Shown: positions 53,897 to 64,000, numbered from the stretch's first letter. The stretch is DNA of 64,000 nucleotides from Nemertoderma westbladi (GCA_032718475.1 JAUCBJ010008647.1:26939-90938), one strand, 5' to 3'. Notes: a model not told the origin generated them from the letters alone. Made by a program: numbers and translations.

Positions 53897-56695
53897 GAAT
53901 GGAGCGTGGATGTGCGGCTATGGAACGTTGAAGGACTCCAATCTCTAATAGATAACTTATCCCCAAACGAACTATATGGCAACGCAGACATCCTCCTACT
54001 AACTGAAACTCTTTTTAAGGATTCTACAATGGATAACTTAGGATATTACCCATTCATTGTACCAGCAATTCAGCCCGTAAGGGGCCGCCCGGTTGGTGGA
54101 TTAATAATCTTATCAAAACCACATTTGAAACCCTCACTTATTCACCAGTCCCAAGATTTTATAATTGTCAAAACTATCGCAGCCTACTTTATTGCATTCT
54201 ATTTCCACCCGGAAACCTCAGTTGCTGACATTTGTCTCACCCTTAACAACGCCCTTTCATTCACCACCCAACCAATGACCATCGTCATAGGTGGTGACTT
54301 TAACTGCCGTATGGACTATGGCACACGGGGCAGGGACCTTACGGACTCTCTAAATACTCTCGGTTTTAATGAGCTAAACCAGCCAAACTCTCACACATAC
54401 ATCTCACCTCAAGGAGATAGTGTTATTGACTTACTGTTTATAAAATATAACGGCCCAACCCCAAAGCACCTACCGACTGCATGTGTTGGCAGACAACCCT
54501 TTCGTAAACACCAACCTGTTTCCGTCCGTGTTGTAATGGAAATGGAACTAACCTGGAACCCCTCCTACCAACCCCGATTACAGAACCTTTCACGGAAAAT
54601 AAACATTACAACCTTCATAGAACACCAAAATCTCGTGGAAATTGGAATATCACTCCAGCGAAACGATATAGAGACTGCAGTCCAACTCCTAACTGGCGCA
54701 GTGTCTGACTCCACAGCCCCCAAGCGAGCTCCCCCGAATAACAAGCCCTGGTTCGATAGCGAATGCCGGGCATTAAAAACCTCTGTACTGGCCGCCATGT
54801 CAACTCGAAACAATTCCGATAATGACAATACATTATTCTGGACAACTAGGAAACAGTATAAGGTACTTACTAAGAATAAACGCTCGGCCTACAAGGAAAA
54901 GTGCCTACTCGAACTGATTTCAAACTCAGAAATAAATCCGTGGTGTATGAATGAGAAGAGAAAGTCCTCAGTCGCACCAATAGATTCGAATACACTGGAA
55001 TCTCATTTTACCAATGTCCTTGGGCAGCAGTCTGCCGCTAGGAATGCGCCATCTATTCCCACTACGAATGAAGCTGAAATGAACTCGAATGACTGGTTCA
55101 ACTCCGAGATCACAGAAGAGGAGGTTTACTCAACAATAAACAACTCTTCCAATAAAAAGGCTAGCGGCTCTGACAGAATATTCTATGAACATTTAAAACA
55201 ATTAGCTCCTTTTATAGTCACAATGTTAACATTACTGTATAACACATGCTTAAATATTGGGAAAATTCCGACCAAATGGAAGGAGAGCATCATTGTAATA
55301 TTGTACAAAGGTATGGGTGCTGTATCTAATCCTGATAGTTACCGAGGCATCGCGTTAATCTGTGTTATGCTCAAGATCTTCACATCGATTATAAACACTA
55401 GAGTTCGCCTACATATAGGTCACTTGTTACCACCAGAACAGTTCGGTTTCTCCATTGGTAAATCAACACAACATGCTATTCGGACTCTTATTAATAATAT
55501 AGCCTCTGCCTTGCAACAACCAGCGCGGTCGGATCGGCACATCTATGTTGCCTTTGTGGACTTCAAGAAGGCCTTCGACATGGTTAACAGAGCAGTCCTA
55601 CTCTACAAGTTGTACAATTTTGGTATCCGGGGAAAGCTGTATAATCTTGTTAAAGACCTATTTGACAACAGATTCCGTGTCTTTGACGGGCTACAACTGT
55701 CAAACGTTATAGAACAACTCCGCGGCGTACTACAGGGCGATTGTTTCTCTCCCACTTGCTTTTTAATTTTCATCGCTGACCTGGCCACGCGTCTGCGTCA
55801 ACTGGTTGTTTTAGTTAAATTTATATTCTATGCTGACGACCTAGCCTTCTTCTCAAGTAATAAAGAATCCATTCAGAATGCATTAAATGTATTACACGAC
55901 TGGTCTCTAGATAATGGAATGATAGTAAACCTAACTAAGACAAAAATAGTAAAATTCAGAAAAGCAGGTCGATTGTCCAACACAGATCAATTTACTTACG
56001 GAGGTGACATTGTCCCAATCACAAATGAGTACGAATATCTTGGAGTTACAATGCAACCAACCCTTTGCTTCACTCGTCATATCTTAAAGAAAAAGAAAAA
56101 AGCGTACAGCGCCATAGGTTGTCTTAATAATCTCCCTCTCATGTCTATTGACACCGGCCTCCAAATATTCAAAGCAAAAATCGCCCCAATTATATTATAT
56201 GCCATCACAGAAATCTCCCCGTTCCTAACTCTAGCTAACCTGAAAGATATCGACAGGGTCAAATCAATGTATTGCAAACGGATGCTCAGCTTACATAAAT
56301 CAGCCTCATCTACAATGGTTCTAAATCTGTTAAATCAGAGCACCCTTGTCCAAGACATCCTCAGAGATTCACCAGCTTCAGTACTCAGACAAGATGTCTT
56401 AAATAATTATAACGCATTCCGGATGGAACGTGAACAGAATTACGTTTCCGAACAATACACGCGAGGGCCGGCATTCAACAACTCGTCGTGGCGCCGACCT
56501 GGTCAACGAAACAGACACGTCATAACTCGCGCTACAGCTCACGGATTTCACCACCTCCTTTGCACTGACCGCCGCCCATTCCATGACCTATCTTGCTCGT
56601 GTTGCTGTCGCTACTGCAACCATTCTTCCAAGGACCGATATCACGTACTCGTATGCCCATCCTGCCCCCCACTTGCTACTCTCGGCCAACTATAG
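53897..56695 (+). CDS. LINE ORF2: APE endonuclease, reverse transcriptase, Cys-rich end
   Basis: Opens directly after the ORF1 TAG in the same frame. The endonuclease starts at once (RLWNVEGLQ), with catalytic LLTET, GGDFNCR (about 54290) and SVIDLLF. The RT has PDSYRGIALI, AFVDFKKAFDMVNR, GVLQGDCFSPTCFL and FYADDLAF (55829). The C-terminus has a Cys/His cluster (CSCCCRYCNHSSKDRYH). There is no ATG before the catalytic TET: the first Met in frame follows it, so initiation inside would give an inactive endonuclease. Readthrough of the TAG is the simplest way to make it. It belongs to the APE-LINE group; clade not assigned. Confidence 0.9.
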   Translation, partial: EWSVDVRLWNVEGLQSLIDNLSPNELYGNADILLLTETLFKDSTMDNLGYYPFIVPAIQPVRGRPVGGLIILSKPHLKPSLIHQSQDFIIVKTIAAYFIAFYFHPETSVADICLTLNNALSFTTQPMTIVIGGDFNCRMDYGTRGRDLTDSLNTLGFNELNQPNSHTYISPQGDSVIDLLFIKYNGPTPKHLPTACVGRQPFRKHQPVSVRVVMEMELTWNPSYQPRLQNLSRKINITTFIEHQNLVEIGISLQRNDIETAVQLLTGAVSDSTAPKRAPPNNKPWFDSECRALKTSVLAAMSTRNNSDNDNTLFWTTRKQYKVLTKNKRSAYKEKCLLELISNSEINPWCMNEKRKSSVAPIDSNTLESHFTNVLGQQSAARNAPSIPTTNEAEMNSNDWFNSEITEEEVYSTINNSSNKKASGSDRIFYEHLKQLAPFIVTMLTLLYNTCLNIGKIPTKWKESIIVILYKGMGAVSNPDSYRGIALICVMLKIFTSIINTRVRLHIGHLLPPEQFGFSIGKSTQHAIRTLINNIASALQQPARSDRHIYVAFVDFKKAFDMVNRAVLLYKLYNFGIRGKLYNLVKDLFDNRFRVFDGLQLSNVIEQLRGVLQGDCFSPTCFLIFIADLATRLRQLVVLVKFIFYADDLAFFSSNKESIQNALNVLHDWSLDNGMIVNLTKTKIVKFRKAGRLSNTDQFTYGGDIVPITNEYEYLGVTMQPTLCFTRHILKKKKKAYSAIGCLNNLPLMSIDTGLQIFKAKIAPIILYAITEISPFLTLANLKDIDRVKSMYCKRMLSLHKSASSTMVLNLLNQSTLVQDILRDSPASVLRQDVLNNYNAFRMEREQNYVSEQYTRGPAFNNSSWRRPGQRNRHVITRATAHGFHHLLCTDRRPFHDLSCSCCCRYCNHSSKDRYHVLVCPSCPPLATLGQL

Positions 56696-56830
56696 CTGCT
56701 CACACGCTCCTTTTATCTCATTACTAACTAACTACAGTATATGGTGAAGGGTTGGACAGTATAAATATGTCCACATATAATGTCTAACTATATTTTATTG
56801 TGCTTATTTACCCCGAACGGGGGTGTATCT

Positions 56831-56862
<32 letters not shown>

Positions 56863-56874
56863 TTAACTTGTATC

Positions 56875-58480
56875 TGTTTTTTACACTCCATTCCGGATCC
56901 AATAAAACTTGGTAATTAACTTGTATCCGTTTTTTACACTCCATTCCGGATCCAATAAAACTTGGTAATTAACGTAAATCCGTGTTTTACACTCCATTCC
57001 GGATCCAATAAAACTTGGTAAGTAACGTAAATCCGTGTTTTACACTCCATTCCGGATCCAATAAAAATTGGTAATTAACGTAAATCCGTGTTTTACACTC
57101 CATTCCGGATCCAATAAAAATTGGTAATTAACGTAAATCCGTGTTTTACACTCCATTCCGGATCCAATAAAACTTGGTAATTAACGTAAATCCGTGTTTT
57201 ACACTCCATTCAGGATCCAATAAAACTTGGTAATTAACGTAAATCCGTGTTTTACACTCCATTCCGGATTCAATAAAACTTGGTAATTAACGTAAATCCG
57301 TATTTTACACTCAATTCCGGATCCAATAAAACTTGGTAATTAACGTAAATCCGTGTTTTACACTCCATTCCGGATCCAATAAAACTTGGTAAGTAACGTA
57401 AATCCGTGTTTTACACTCCATTCCGGATCCAATAAAAATTGGTAATTAACGTAAATCCGTGTTTTACACTCCATTCCGGATCCAATAAAACTTGGTAATT
57501 AACGTAAATCCGTGTTTTACACTCCATTCCGGATCCAATAAAACTTGGTAATTAACGTAAATCCGTGTTTTACACTCCATTCCGGATCCAATAAAACTTG
57601 GTAAGTAACGTAAATCCGTGTTTTACACTCCATTCCGGATCCAATAAAAATTGGTAATTAACGTAAATCCGTGTTTTACACTCCATTCCGGATCCAATAA
57701 AACTTGGTAATTAACGTAAATCCGTGTTTTACACTCCATTCCGGATCCAATAAAAATTGGTAATTAACGTAAATCCGTGTTTTACACTCCATTCCGGATC
57801 CAATAAAACTTGGTAAGTAACGTAAATCCGTGTTTTACACTCCATTCCGGATCCAATAAAAATTGGTAATTAACGTAAATCCGTGTTTTACACTCCATTC
57901 CGGATCCAATAAAACTTGGTAAGTAACGTAAATCCGTGTTTTACACTCCATTCCGGATCCAATAAAAATTGGTAATTAACGAAAATCCGTGTTTTACACT
58001 CCATTCCGGATCCAACAAAACTTGGTAATTAACGTAAATCCGTGTTTTACACTCCATTCCGGATCCAATAAAAATTGGTAATTAACGAAAATCCGTGTTT
58101 TACACTCCATTCCGGATCCAACAAAACTTGGTAATTAACGTAAATCCGTGTTTTACACTCCATTCCGGATCCAATAAAAATTGGTAATTAACGTAAATCC
58201 GTGTTTTACACTCAATTCCGGATCCAATAAAACTTGGTAATTAATGTAAATCCGTGTTTTACACTCCATTCCGGATCCAATAAAATTTGGTAATTAACGT
58301 AAATCCGTGTTTTACACTCCATTCCGGATCCAATAAAACTTGGTAATTAACGTAAATCCGTGTTTTACACTCCATTCCGGATCCAATAAAATTTGGTAAT
58401 TAACGTAAATCCGTGTTTTACACTCCATTCCGGATCCAACAAAACTTGGTAATTAACGAAAATCCGTGTTTTACACCCCT
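56875..58480 (-). repeat. 53-bp unit array, outer part of right arm
   Basis: About 30 units, reverse orientation to the left arm. Variants aaacttgg/aaaattgg and gtaatt/gtaagt alternate in a partly regular way (for example 57000-57900), which shows block duplication. Sub-terminal sequence follows at 58481-58738 and matches 47264-47501 inverted. Confidence 0.95.
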
Positions 58481-58738
58481 TCCCGGATTCAGTAGAAATA
58501 TGAATCCGCGTTTTACACTCCGTTCAGGATTTAGCCTAAAACATGAATCCGCGCTTTACACTCCTTTCCGGATCTGAAAAAAAGGCCAATCCGCATTTTA
58601 TACTCGGTTACGGATTCGGTAAATTTAGCAGTGCGCGAATCCGAAGATTACACCCAAAAAATGTAAATTCAGTCGACTTCCATAGGGACAATGTTAAATG
58701 ATAGAATCCGGATCCGGATCCGCGTTTTACTCTGACCC

Positions 58739-58945
58739 AACCAATCGGGAGTATCCGTCAGTTCTTTCGGTGTAGCTCCTCTGGAGGCTATGTCGGCGGA
58801 TTAATGGATCCAGGGCAATGTATCCATTGGTCTATATTAGTGCGACTAAGTATAACAGCTACTCGGTTAGTGACAAAGACGCTGAACTGGCAGTTAGTTA
58901 AATATTCTAGAATGAGTAATGCATCTGTCCAATGAACAGTTTAGT
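58739..58945 (-). pseudogene. Right-hand continuation of the BEL pol relic
   Basis: On the minus strand it reads RNase H residues of BEL type (HWTDALLILEYL, VFVTNRVAVILSRT, QWIHCPGSINP), then frame-broken sequence up to the foldback target duplication. The remaining residues of the same domain lie at 47263 downward on the left side. Confidence 0.8.
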
Positions 58946-59113
58946 CCAACTGATATTTTATCTGTTAGGTAATATTTCTGCTGATGGCGGTAGCGTATAA
59001 TGCCGCTTTTAACATTTAAGTATTTAAGTATGCTACTGGTACCGCAGTATGCTACCGGTACCCCGGAATATTATAGTTTTAATTACATTATTATATCACT
59101 CGTCTGCATTAAA
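58946..59113 (+). other. Presumed leader of the second LINE copy
   Basis: About 170 bp between the BEL relic and the LINE ORF1 start. Contains an open frame from 59000, but the ORF1 similarity begins only at the ATG at 59114. The exact 5' end of the LINE is not visible. Confidence 0.4.
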
Positions 59114-59944
59114 ATGGCCACTAACAACAACAATGACGCATCCATTGACTTCGGGAGGCTCCAAAAGGAGGTAATTGCGCTGTTCCGCTTGGTCAAACAG
59201 AAGAAGAGTGTCTCGCAGGACGATGAGAAGAACCTCTTCGAATCACTGTCAGCGATGAACTCACTGTACAGCGGCAATCTCAATGAACTCGCAGAAGCGC
59301 GAAAGCAGACAATCAATGCACAAAAGGAATCACTATCCACAAAGGACGAACTGCTATCTGTTATCCGAGCAGGTAACACCCCACCGCATATAGAACCTCC
59401 CCGCCCAACCATAAACCGGCACATTAACCCGCAACGCCAACTACTGATCAATGCTGGAAGTGCTACAACAGGGACGCCTGTAGTAGCAACTACCTCGCTT
59501 AACGCCAACTCATACACCCCACAATACCGCCGCCCAGCTCCATCCCGTGGAAGCCGGGTAGGTGGCCCATTGCGCGCCGCCCAACCACGTGCACATCCGC
59601 CGCGAAAGGCCCACATCTACATTGGTAACTTGGAACCCACAGTCACTGTGGAGGAGATTAATGACTTCCTAAAATCGGAGAATATAAAATTCGACACAGC
59701 AATTAAGATCAATCCATCCCATATCGAGGCCACATATGCTGCCTTCCATCTGATTTGCAACCAGGAGGACCGCGATGCTCTCATGGACACAACACTATGG
59801 GGCGTTGGGATCTCAATCAGAAACTACAAGCTGAATGATGATGAACGCAAATCACTCGGTCTCCGCCCACGGATCTACACACCTCGTATGGCTGACCAGA
59901 CGCAGACCACGGAAGCTGGTTTACAGGATAATAACCAGGACTGA
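59114..59944 (+). CDS. LINE ORF1 protein, second copy
   Basis: 276 codons from the ATG at 59114 (MATNNNND). Same layout as the copy at 53138: a helical part (LQKEVIALFRLVKQKKS and LSAMNSLYSGNLNELAEARK), a Pro/Thr-rich linker, and an RRM-like end (AHIYIGNLEPTVTVEEIN ... ISIRNYKLN). The sequences are clearly diverged. Ends in TGA, again with ORF2 in the same frame behind it. Confidence 0.8.
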   Translation: MATNNNNDASIDFGRLQKEVIALFRLVKQKKSVSQDDEKNLFESLSAMNSLYSGNLNELAEARKQTINAQKESLSTKDELLSVIRAGNTPPHIEPPRPTINRHINPQRQLLINAGSATTGTPVVATTSLNANSYTPQYRRPAPSRGSRVGGPLRAAQPRAHPPRKAHIYIGNLEPTVTVEEINDFLKSENIKFDTAIKINPSHIEATYAAFHLICNQEDRDALMDTTLWGVGISIRNYKLNDDERKSLGLRPRIYTPRMADQTQTTEAGLQDNNQD

Positions 59945-61107
59945 CAAACGGTAAAGATAACACTATGGAATGTGGAAGGACTGAAATACCTCGCAAATAC
60001 CTTAACAGACTCAGAACTCTATCTGAACGCCGATATAGCCTTATTTACAGAAACTATGTCCACTGAAAACTCATTCAACAACCGCGGCTACTATACATTT
60101 AATCAACCTGCAGTAGCTCCAGCGCGGGGCCGCCCCTCTGGAGGTCTAATGATACTATGCAAACCTAAACACAAACCATCGGCCCTGGCCCAATCGGAAT
60201 CGTTCATAGTAATCAAAACCAACTCTTCCTTCTATATAGTATTTTACTTTAAACCTGATACGCATCTACAGGATGTCTTCCTCGTGGTTAACGAAGCACT
60301 ATCGCATATTGACGACTCGGTGGCGACGGTTATTGGGGGCGACTTCAACTGCCGTCTAGATCGAGGAAACCGTGGCTCTGACCTCACCAACCACCTCAAC
60401 GCGCTCGGGTTCACACTGCTAAATAATGCTGATCTCCCAACATATATATCGCCACAAGGTGAAAGCACCATCGACCTAATGTTTATAAAATACCCCGCTA
60501 CAATCCCTCAACCAATTCCCACCTCAGAAGTGATAACCGATCCCATAAGAAAACACCAGCGTGTCTGTACATCAATTGATCTTCCACCACCATCCACTGA
60601 CTCACTGTCTGGTAGGCCAGCCCCACTTAACCGAAAATTAGATCTAAATTGCTTATCATCAAACCTAAATACAGAATTATTCTCCAGATTTATAGCCGAT
60701 AATGACCTAGATGCTGCTACGGAACTCCTCACTGGCTCCTTAGTCAACTCAACGGCTAAACGTCTAAACTCCTCCCATAGCGGCAAACCCTGGTTTGACT
60801 CACATTGTAAGTTATTGAAGTCGTCCGTAATGAATGCGATGCTGAGACGCAACCATTCTGAAACCGAACAAAGAGAGTTCTGGGAAATCAGGAAACAATA
60901 TAAGCGGACAATTAAGGAGAAGCGAGAAGCGTTTGAGAAGGCCGAGCTGGTCGAGAAACTAAACCGAGCCGAAGTTAAACCTTGGAATCTACTAAAGAAC
61001 CACACAGCCACGGTGGCACCAATTGACTCTACAAAGCTGGAAACCCATTTCCAAAATCTCCTGGGAGCATGCAACAATCCACCTAACTGCCCTAACATCC
61101 CATCTAC
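59945..61107 (+). pseudogene. LINE ORF2, endonuclease part only, second copy
   Basis: Follows ORF1's TGA in the same frame with no ATG (ITLWNVEGLKYL...). The endonuclease shows ALFTET, GGDFNCR (about 60339) and STIDLMF. Similarity to the first copy ends at about 61107 (CPNIPSTTQ), where an inverted gypsy fragment starts; RT and 3' UTR are missing. Confidence 0.85.
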
Positions 61108-61110
61108 AAC

Positions 61111-62905
61111 TCAACAGGGCTCCTTGGGAAGACTGGGCAGGTGCCCTTGGCACGCGTCGCACTGGCCCACGGCGCGTTCGATGTCCGCATTGATTCCGGG
61201 CCAGTAGACTGTAGTACGAGCCCGCTGTTTAGTTCGGGTAATTCCGAGATGGGGAGCGTGGAGTTTCCGCAGGATCTCGTCTCGACTGGCGGTGGGTATC
61301 ACCAGCCTATCGCCGTATAACACGAGGTCGAAGTATATCGACAGATTGTCGATAATTGAACGGTATTGCTGCACTGCCGGCGTTGTGCGAACATTACGGT
61401 TGCCGGTTCGTATGCACTCCACGAGTTCACGGTACTCCGGATCCTCGCGCGCTGCTGCCCGCAGTTCCTCCACGAGTTCATCGTGTGAGTCCGGCGCGAG
61501 TGGTGCACTTTGAGCGGGTTTATTAACCACTTCCGAGGAATGCAAAGTTTCCTCATGTTGGAGTTTTGCCGCAATCGCTGCCACAATGGGTGGAGTTTCG
61601 TCCTCGGGGTCGTCTGGGGCGGGGTCTACGGGAGCCCGGCTCAACGCGTCGGCGATCCGGTGAATCTTCCCCTTCTGCCAGGCGACGGTGAAAGTATAAC
61701 AGGATTGTAATTCCGCTTTCATTTTCTGAATTTTCCTGTTCTCGACTTGGTCGAGGTTATATGAGTTAAAAATTGCAAGGAGTGGTCGGTGATCTGTCAC
61801 GACGGTGAACGTCGGTAATCCGGCCAAGTAGATACGGCATTTTTTTATCGCGTATTGTATCGCTATGCACTCCAACTCGATGGTGGCGTAACGCGTCTCC
61901 GGGTCCGTTAGGAATCTACTCCCGCATGCGACAAGTCGCCAGTCGTCGTTATGGCGTTGGAGTAGATCGTACCCGAGACCGTGGAGGCGACTCGCGTCTG
62001 TCTCAAGGCGGGTCGGTAAACTGGCGTCGAATGACGCCAGCACAGGAGGGCTCACGAGAGCCGCCTTAGTGGCGTTAAAAGCATCTTCGTGGTTTCGAGT
62101 CCATACAAATGCGTTACGTACACGTAGTAGGTCTCGCAGGGGTGATGCCGTAGTTGAAATCTCGCTTGAGAAGTACCCCAGCTGGTTGACCAGCCCCATA
62201 AAACTTCGCAAGTCTGTGATATTTAACGGGGTCGGGTACTCGCCGATTGCTCTGACTTTGTTTGGGTCCGCCGCTACCCCTTCGCCGTTCAATATGTACC
62301 CGGCGAAGCGAACGCTTGGCTGCGCATATTGGAGTTTTTCCGGATTTAGCGTGATACCGTTGTCACGGCAACGGTCGAGGACCTGTTTAACACGCGCGCG
62401 ATGTTCGTCGATGTTTGTATCCTCCACCAGAATATCGTCTACGATTTTCTTTACCTGGGGCAGCCCGTTCAGCGCAAGATCGCCGCGGTAGTTAAAACTA
62501 TCCCCTGAGCTGATGAAGCCCATAGGCGCCCGGCAGTACCGATATCGGCCCCACGGAGTGATAAACGTCGTCAGATCGCGCGATTCTTCCGCGAGTTCGA
62601 TTTGCCAATATCCCGATTTGGCGTCGAGAACGGTGAACACATTGGCTCCCGGGGTGCGGTCGAAAACAAGGCTGTTGGGGGGCGGCGCAGTGTGGATTGT
62701 TCGCTTGACCTGGCTATTGAGTTTTGTGAGGTCAACAGTCATTCTAATTTCCCCAGGTCTCCCCGGTTTATTAGTAACCACAATGGGATGGCTCCATTCC
62801 ACGGACCTGTCCCCAATACGCTCAATAACCCCCTTCCTTAACATCTGTTCGATTTCCGCCTTCGCTTTTTCGCGGTAGGGGATGGGGATGGAACGCGGCG
62901 CGTTT
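61111..62905 (-). pseudogene. Ty3/gypsy pol fragment: RT, RNase H, integrase zinc domain
   Basis: An unbroken frame of about 590 codons, cut at both ends. RT: EWSHPIVVTNKP, FTVLDAKSGYWQIEL, TPWGRYRYCRAPMGFISSGD, catalytic IVDDILVED. RNase H: LETDASRLHGLGYDLL, YATIELECIAIQYA, FTVVTDHRPLLAIF, IADALSRAP. Integrase start: LHAPHLGITRT ... VYWPGINADIERAVGQCDAC. A family related to, but distinct from, the gypsy at 49325. No LTRs, so it is a rearranged piece. Confidence 0.9.
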
Positions 62906-63260
62906 AGACAGAATGGTCAGGCTGGATCAAAAGAAACTAGAGAGACAGCTGGATGAGGGGACTGCGCTACTATAAAGGGAAAGGGAGCTAGCGAGAGAGT
63001 GTAAAGAGAGGGCCGATAGGGTGGCAAGAAACTATAGAGAGCGGGAGGAGAGAGAAATGAGTGAGCACAAAGAGCGAGAGACGAGGGAAGAGAACGAGCG
63101 CAAAGAGCGAGAGGCAAGGGAAGAGAATGAGCGCAGAGAGCAGGGAGCGCGGAAAGCTGAGAGGATTGAGAGAGAAGAGGACGAGCGCAGAGAGCAGGAT
63201 GCGAGGAAAGCTGAGAGGATTGAGAGAGAAGAGAACGTGCGCAAAGAGCGGGACTACTAG
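62906..63260 (+). pseudogene. BEL gag coiled-coil fragment
   Basis: Plus-strand reading DQKKLERQLDEGTALL, a stop, then Arg/Glu-rich repeats (REENERKEREAREENER) that match the coiled coil of element 1 and element B Gag. It abuts the gypsy fragment directly at about 62905 and ends at about 63260. Confidence 0.7.
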
Positions 63261-63289
63261 GATCGGCATGCTGCATTGCAGCTGCATTT

Positions 63290-64000
63290 TTAAGAATGCT
63301 GTGCCGGCTTATCGACAAAATTGCACCACCAGAACTCCCTATCACCCATGACATTTACTAGATCATCCGCATATTCAAGGCCAGTGTCCTTTAAGATGCG
63401 TCTCAAGAAAGTCATGGGCTGTCCACCATGCTTATTCACTCCATGAGGCTGCCAAAGTACAAGATTATGCACTGGCTGGTCCTCATGGCAAAAGCAATGT
63501 CCTGCAAAGCAGAGGCGATTTTGTTCTAGTGTCAAGCTGGGGGGAACCAATGAGACACCTCCAATGTTATATAGTGTCCGGTTGGAGATGTGTGCATTGT
63601 ACTTGACACAATGAACCCGGCGTAGCATTCTTGTGAATGTGCCATCCAGAGATTTGGTGTCCTCAGCAGTTAGAGCCCAGCATGGACTCCCATAGAGGAG
63701 TACTGGAACTACTGCTGCTCTAAATAATCGGACCTTAAGTTTCCGATTAATTCTCAGTGACTTCCAAATCCTGGAAAGCCTATTCAAGGCTGCCCATGCA
63801 TTTCCCTTACGTATTCGAAGGTCCTCACTTGACTTCAGGATCCATGATCCCAGGTAAGAGAAGTCATCTACATGCTCAATCATACCATCTTTTGAGCTTA
63901 GGCTCACCCGATCAGAGACTTGCTGAGGACTTTCAAAGTTAACTGTCAAAATTTTGGTCTTTCTGGAGTTAATAAAAAGACCAACACTAGAAGCTGGTGT
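63290..64000 (-). pseudogene. RTE-like RT C-terminal region, runs off the right edge
   Basis: From the window edge: SSVGLFINSRKTKIL, then DDFSYLGSWI, RKGNAWAALNRLSRIWKS, VPVLLYGSPCWALT, LRRILKDTG and a stop at 63290. The frame is open to the window end, so the upstream RT lies outside. The motif series is that of RTE-type or related non-LTR RT proteins common in invertebrates. It may be intact. Confidence 0.8.

Larger units (their letters stand above)
53037..56860 (+). mobile_element. Full-length LINE (APE-type) in the right arm
   Basis: A 14-bp target duplication aattaacttgtatc (53023-53036, 56861-56874) and a 24-A tail (56837-56860). Contents: ~100-bp leader, ORF1 with an RNA-binding-like domain, ORF2 with APE endonuclease and RT, ~140-bp 3' UTR. 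Both frames are intact apart from the stop between them. Its close relative lies at 59114-61107. Confidence 0.92.
47264..58738. mobile_element. Giant foldback element with arrays of a 53-bp unit as arms
   Basis: The left end gtgtaaaacgcggatccgg and the right end (reverse complement) agtaaaacgcggatccgg are followed on both sides by the same non-repeat sub-terminal sequence (ttaacattgtccctatgg, then ttacattttttgggtgtaa). Long inverted arrays of a 53-bp unit come next. An 11-bp direct repeat AACCAATCGGG flanks it (47253-47263, 58739-58749), and the BEL pol relic resumes on both sides, which confirms the insertion. The loop between the arms is only ~90 bp (49236-49324) once the nested gypsy and LINE are set aside. 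No transposase. It resembles Drosophila foldback elements in layout; the 9-11-bp duplication would suit a Mutator-type enzyme (inference). Confidence 0.85.

Overview
The window is non-coding-rich DNA from an animal, almost certainly an invertebrate. It holds one recognisable host exon (Cys-loop/nicotinic-type receptor, minus strand, 39501-39821, with consensus splice sites). Nearly everything else is satellite DNA and nested transposable elements: BEL/Pao and Ty3/gypsy LTR retrotransposons, APE-type LINEs, a giant foldback element and relics. The species cannot be named from sequence alone.

Left part (1-39476): a 42-bp satellite (with a 21-bp half unit), about 18 kb and over 400 units in total, begins 24 bp beyond the receptor exon's donor site. 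It therefore appears to be intronic. Three BEL/Pao copies interrupt it. Element 1 (9576-12026) has a 5' LTR and a long Gag N-terminus cut off by satellite. Element A (19626-24935, + strand, 5-bp target duplication ACAGT) has a partly inverted 5' LTR and lacks RT, RNase H and integrase; in their place is a short Cys/Glu-rich plus membrane-segment ORF. Element B (25101-38624, - strand, target duplication ATTAG) is a 13.5-kb full-length but decayed copy. It has a very long Gag (coiled coil, polyglycine tracts, Asn-rich region, core, zinc knuckle), protease, RT-RNase H-integrase, and an unusual third ORF behind pol that looks like a DEDD 3'-5' exonuclease fold followed by three CCHC knuckles.

Middle part (39822-47263): intronic or intergenic AT-rich DNA with a small inverted-repeat element carrying a GAC microsatellite, a 5'-truncated LINE, a LINE tail, a tRNA-like sequence, a strong hairpin and a BEL pol relic.

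Right part (47264-58738): an 11.5-kb foldback element whose two arms are inverted arrays of a 53-bp unit. It is flanked by an 11-bp target duplication and inserted in the BEL pol relic, whose reading frame resumes on both sides. Inside it sit an internally deleted Ty3/gypsy copy (49325-52755, duplication CTAAT) and a full-length LINE (53037-56860). The right edge (59114-64000) is a patchwork: a second copy of the same LINE lineage truncated at about 61.1 kb, an inverted gypsy pol fragment, a BEL gag coiled-coil fragment, and the 3' end of an RTE-like RT running off the window.

Most notable: (i) the exonuclease-like/zinc-knuckle ORF in element B; (ii) both LINE copies have ORF1 and ORF2 in one frame separated by a single stop (TAG in one, TGA in the other) with no usable ORF2 start, suggesting readthrough; (iii) each satellite unit, read in the receptor gene's sense, is a pyrimidine-rich 3' splice site fused to a 5' splice site; (iv) the foldback element.
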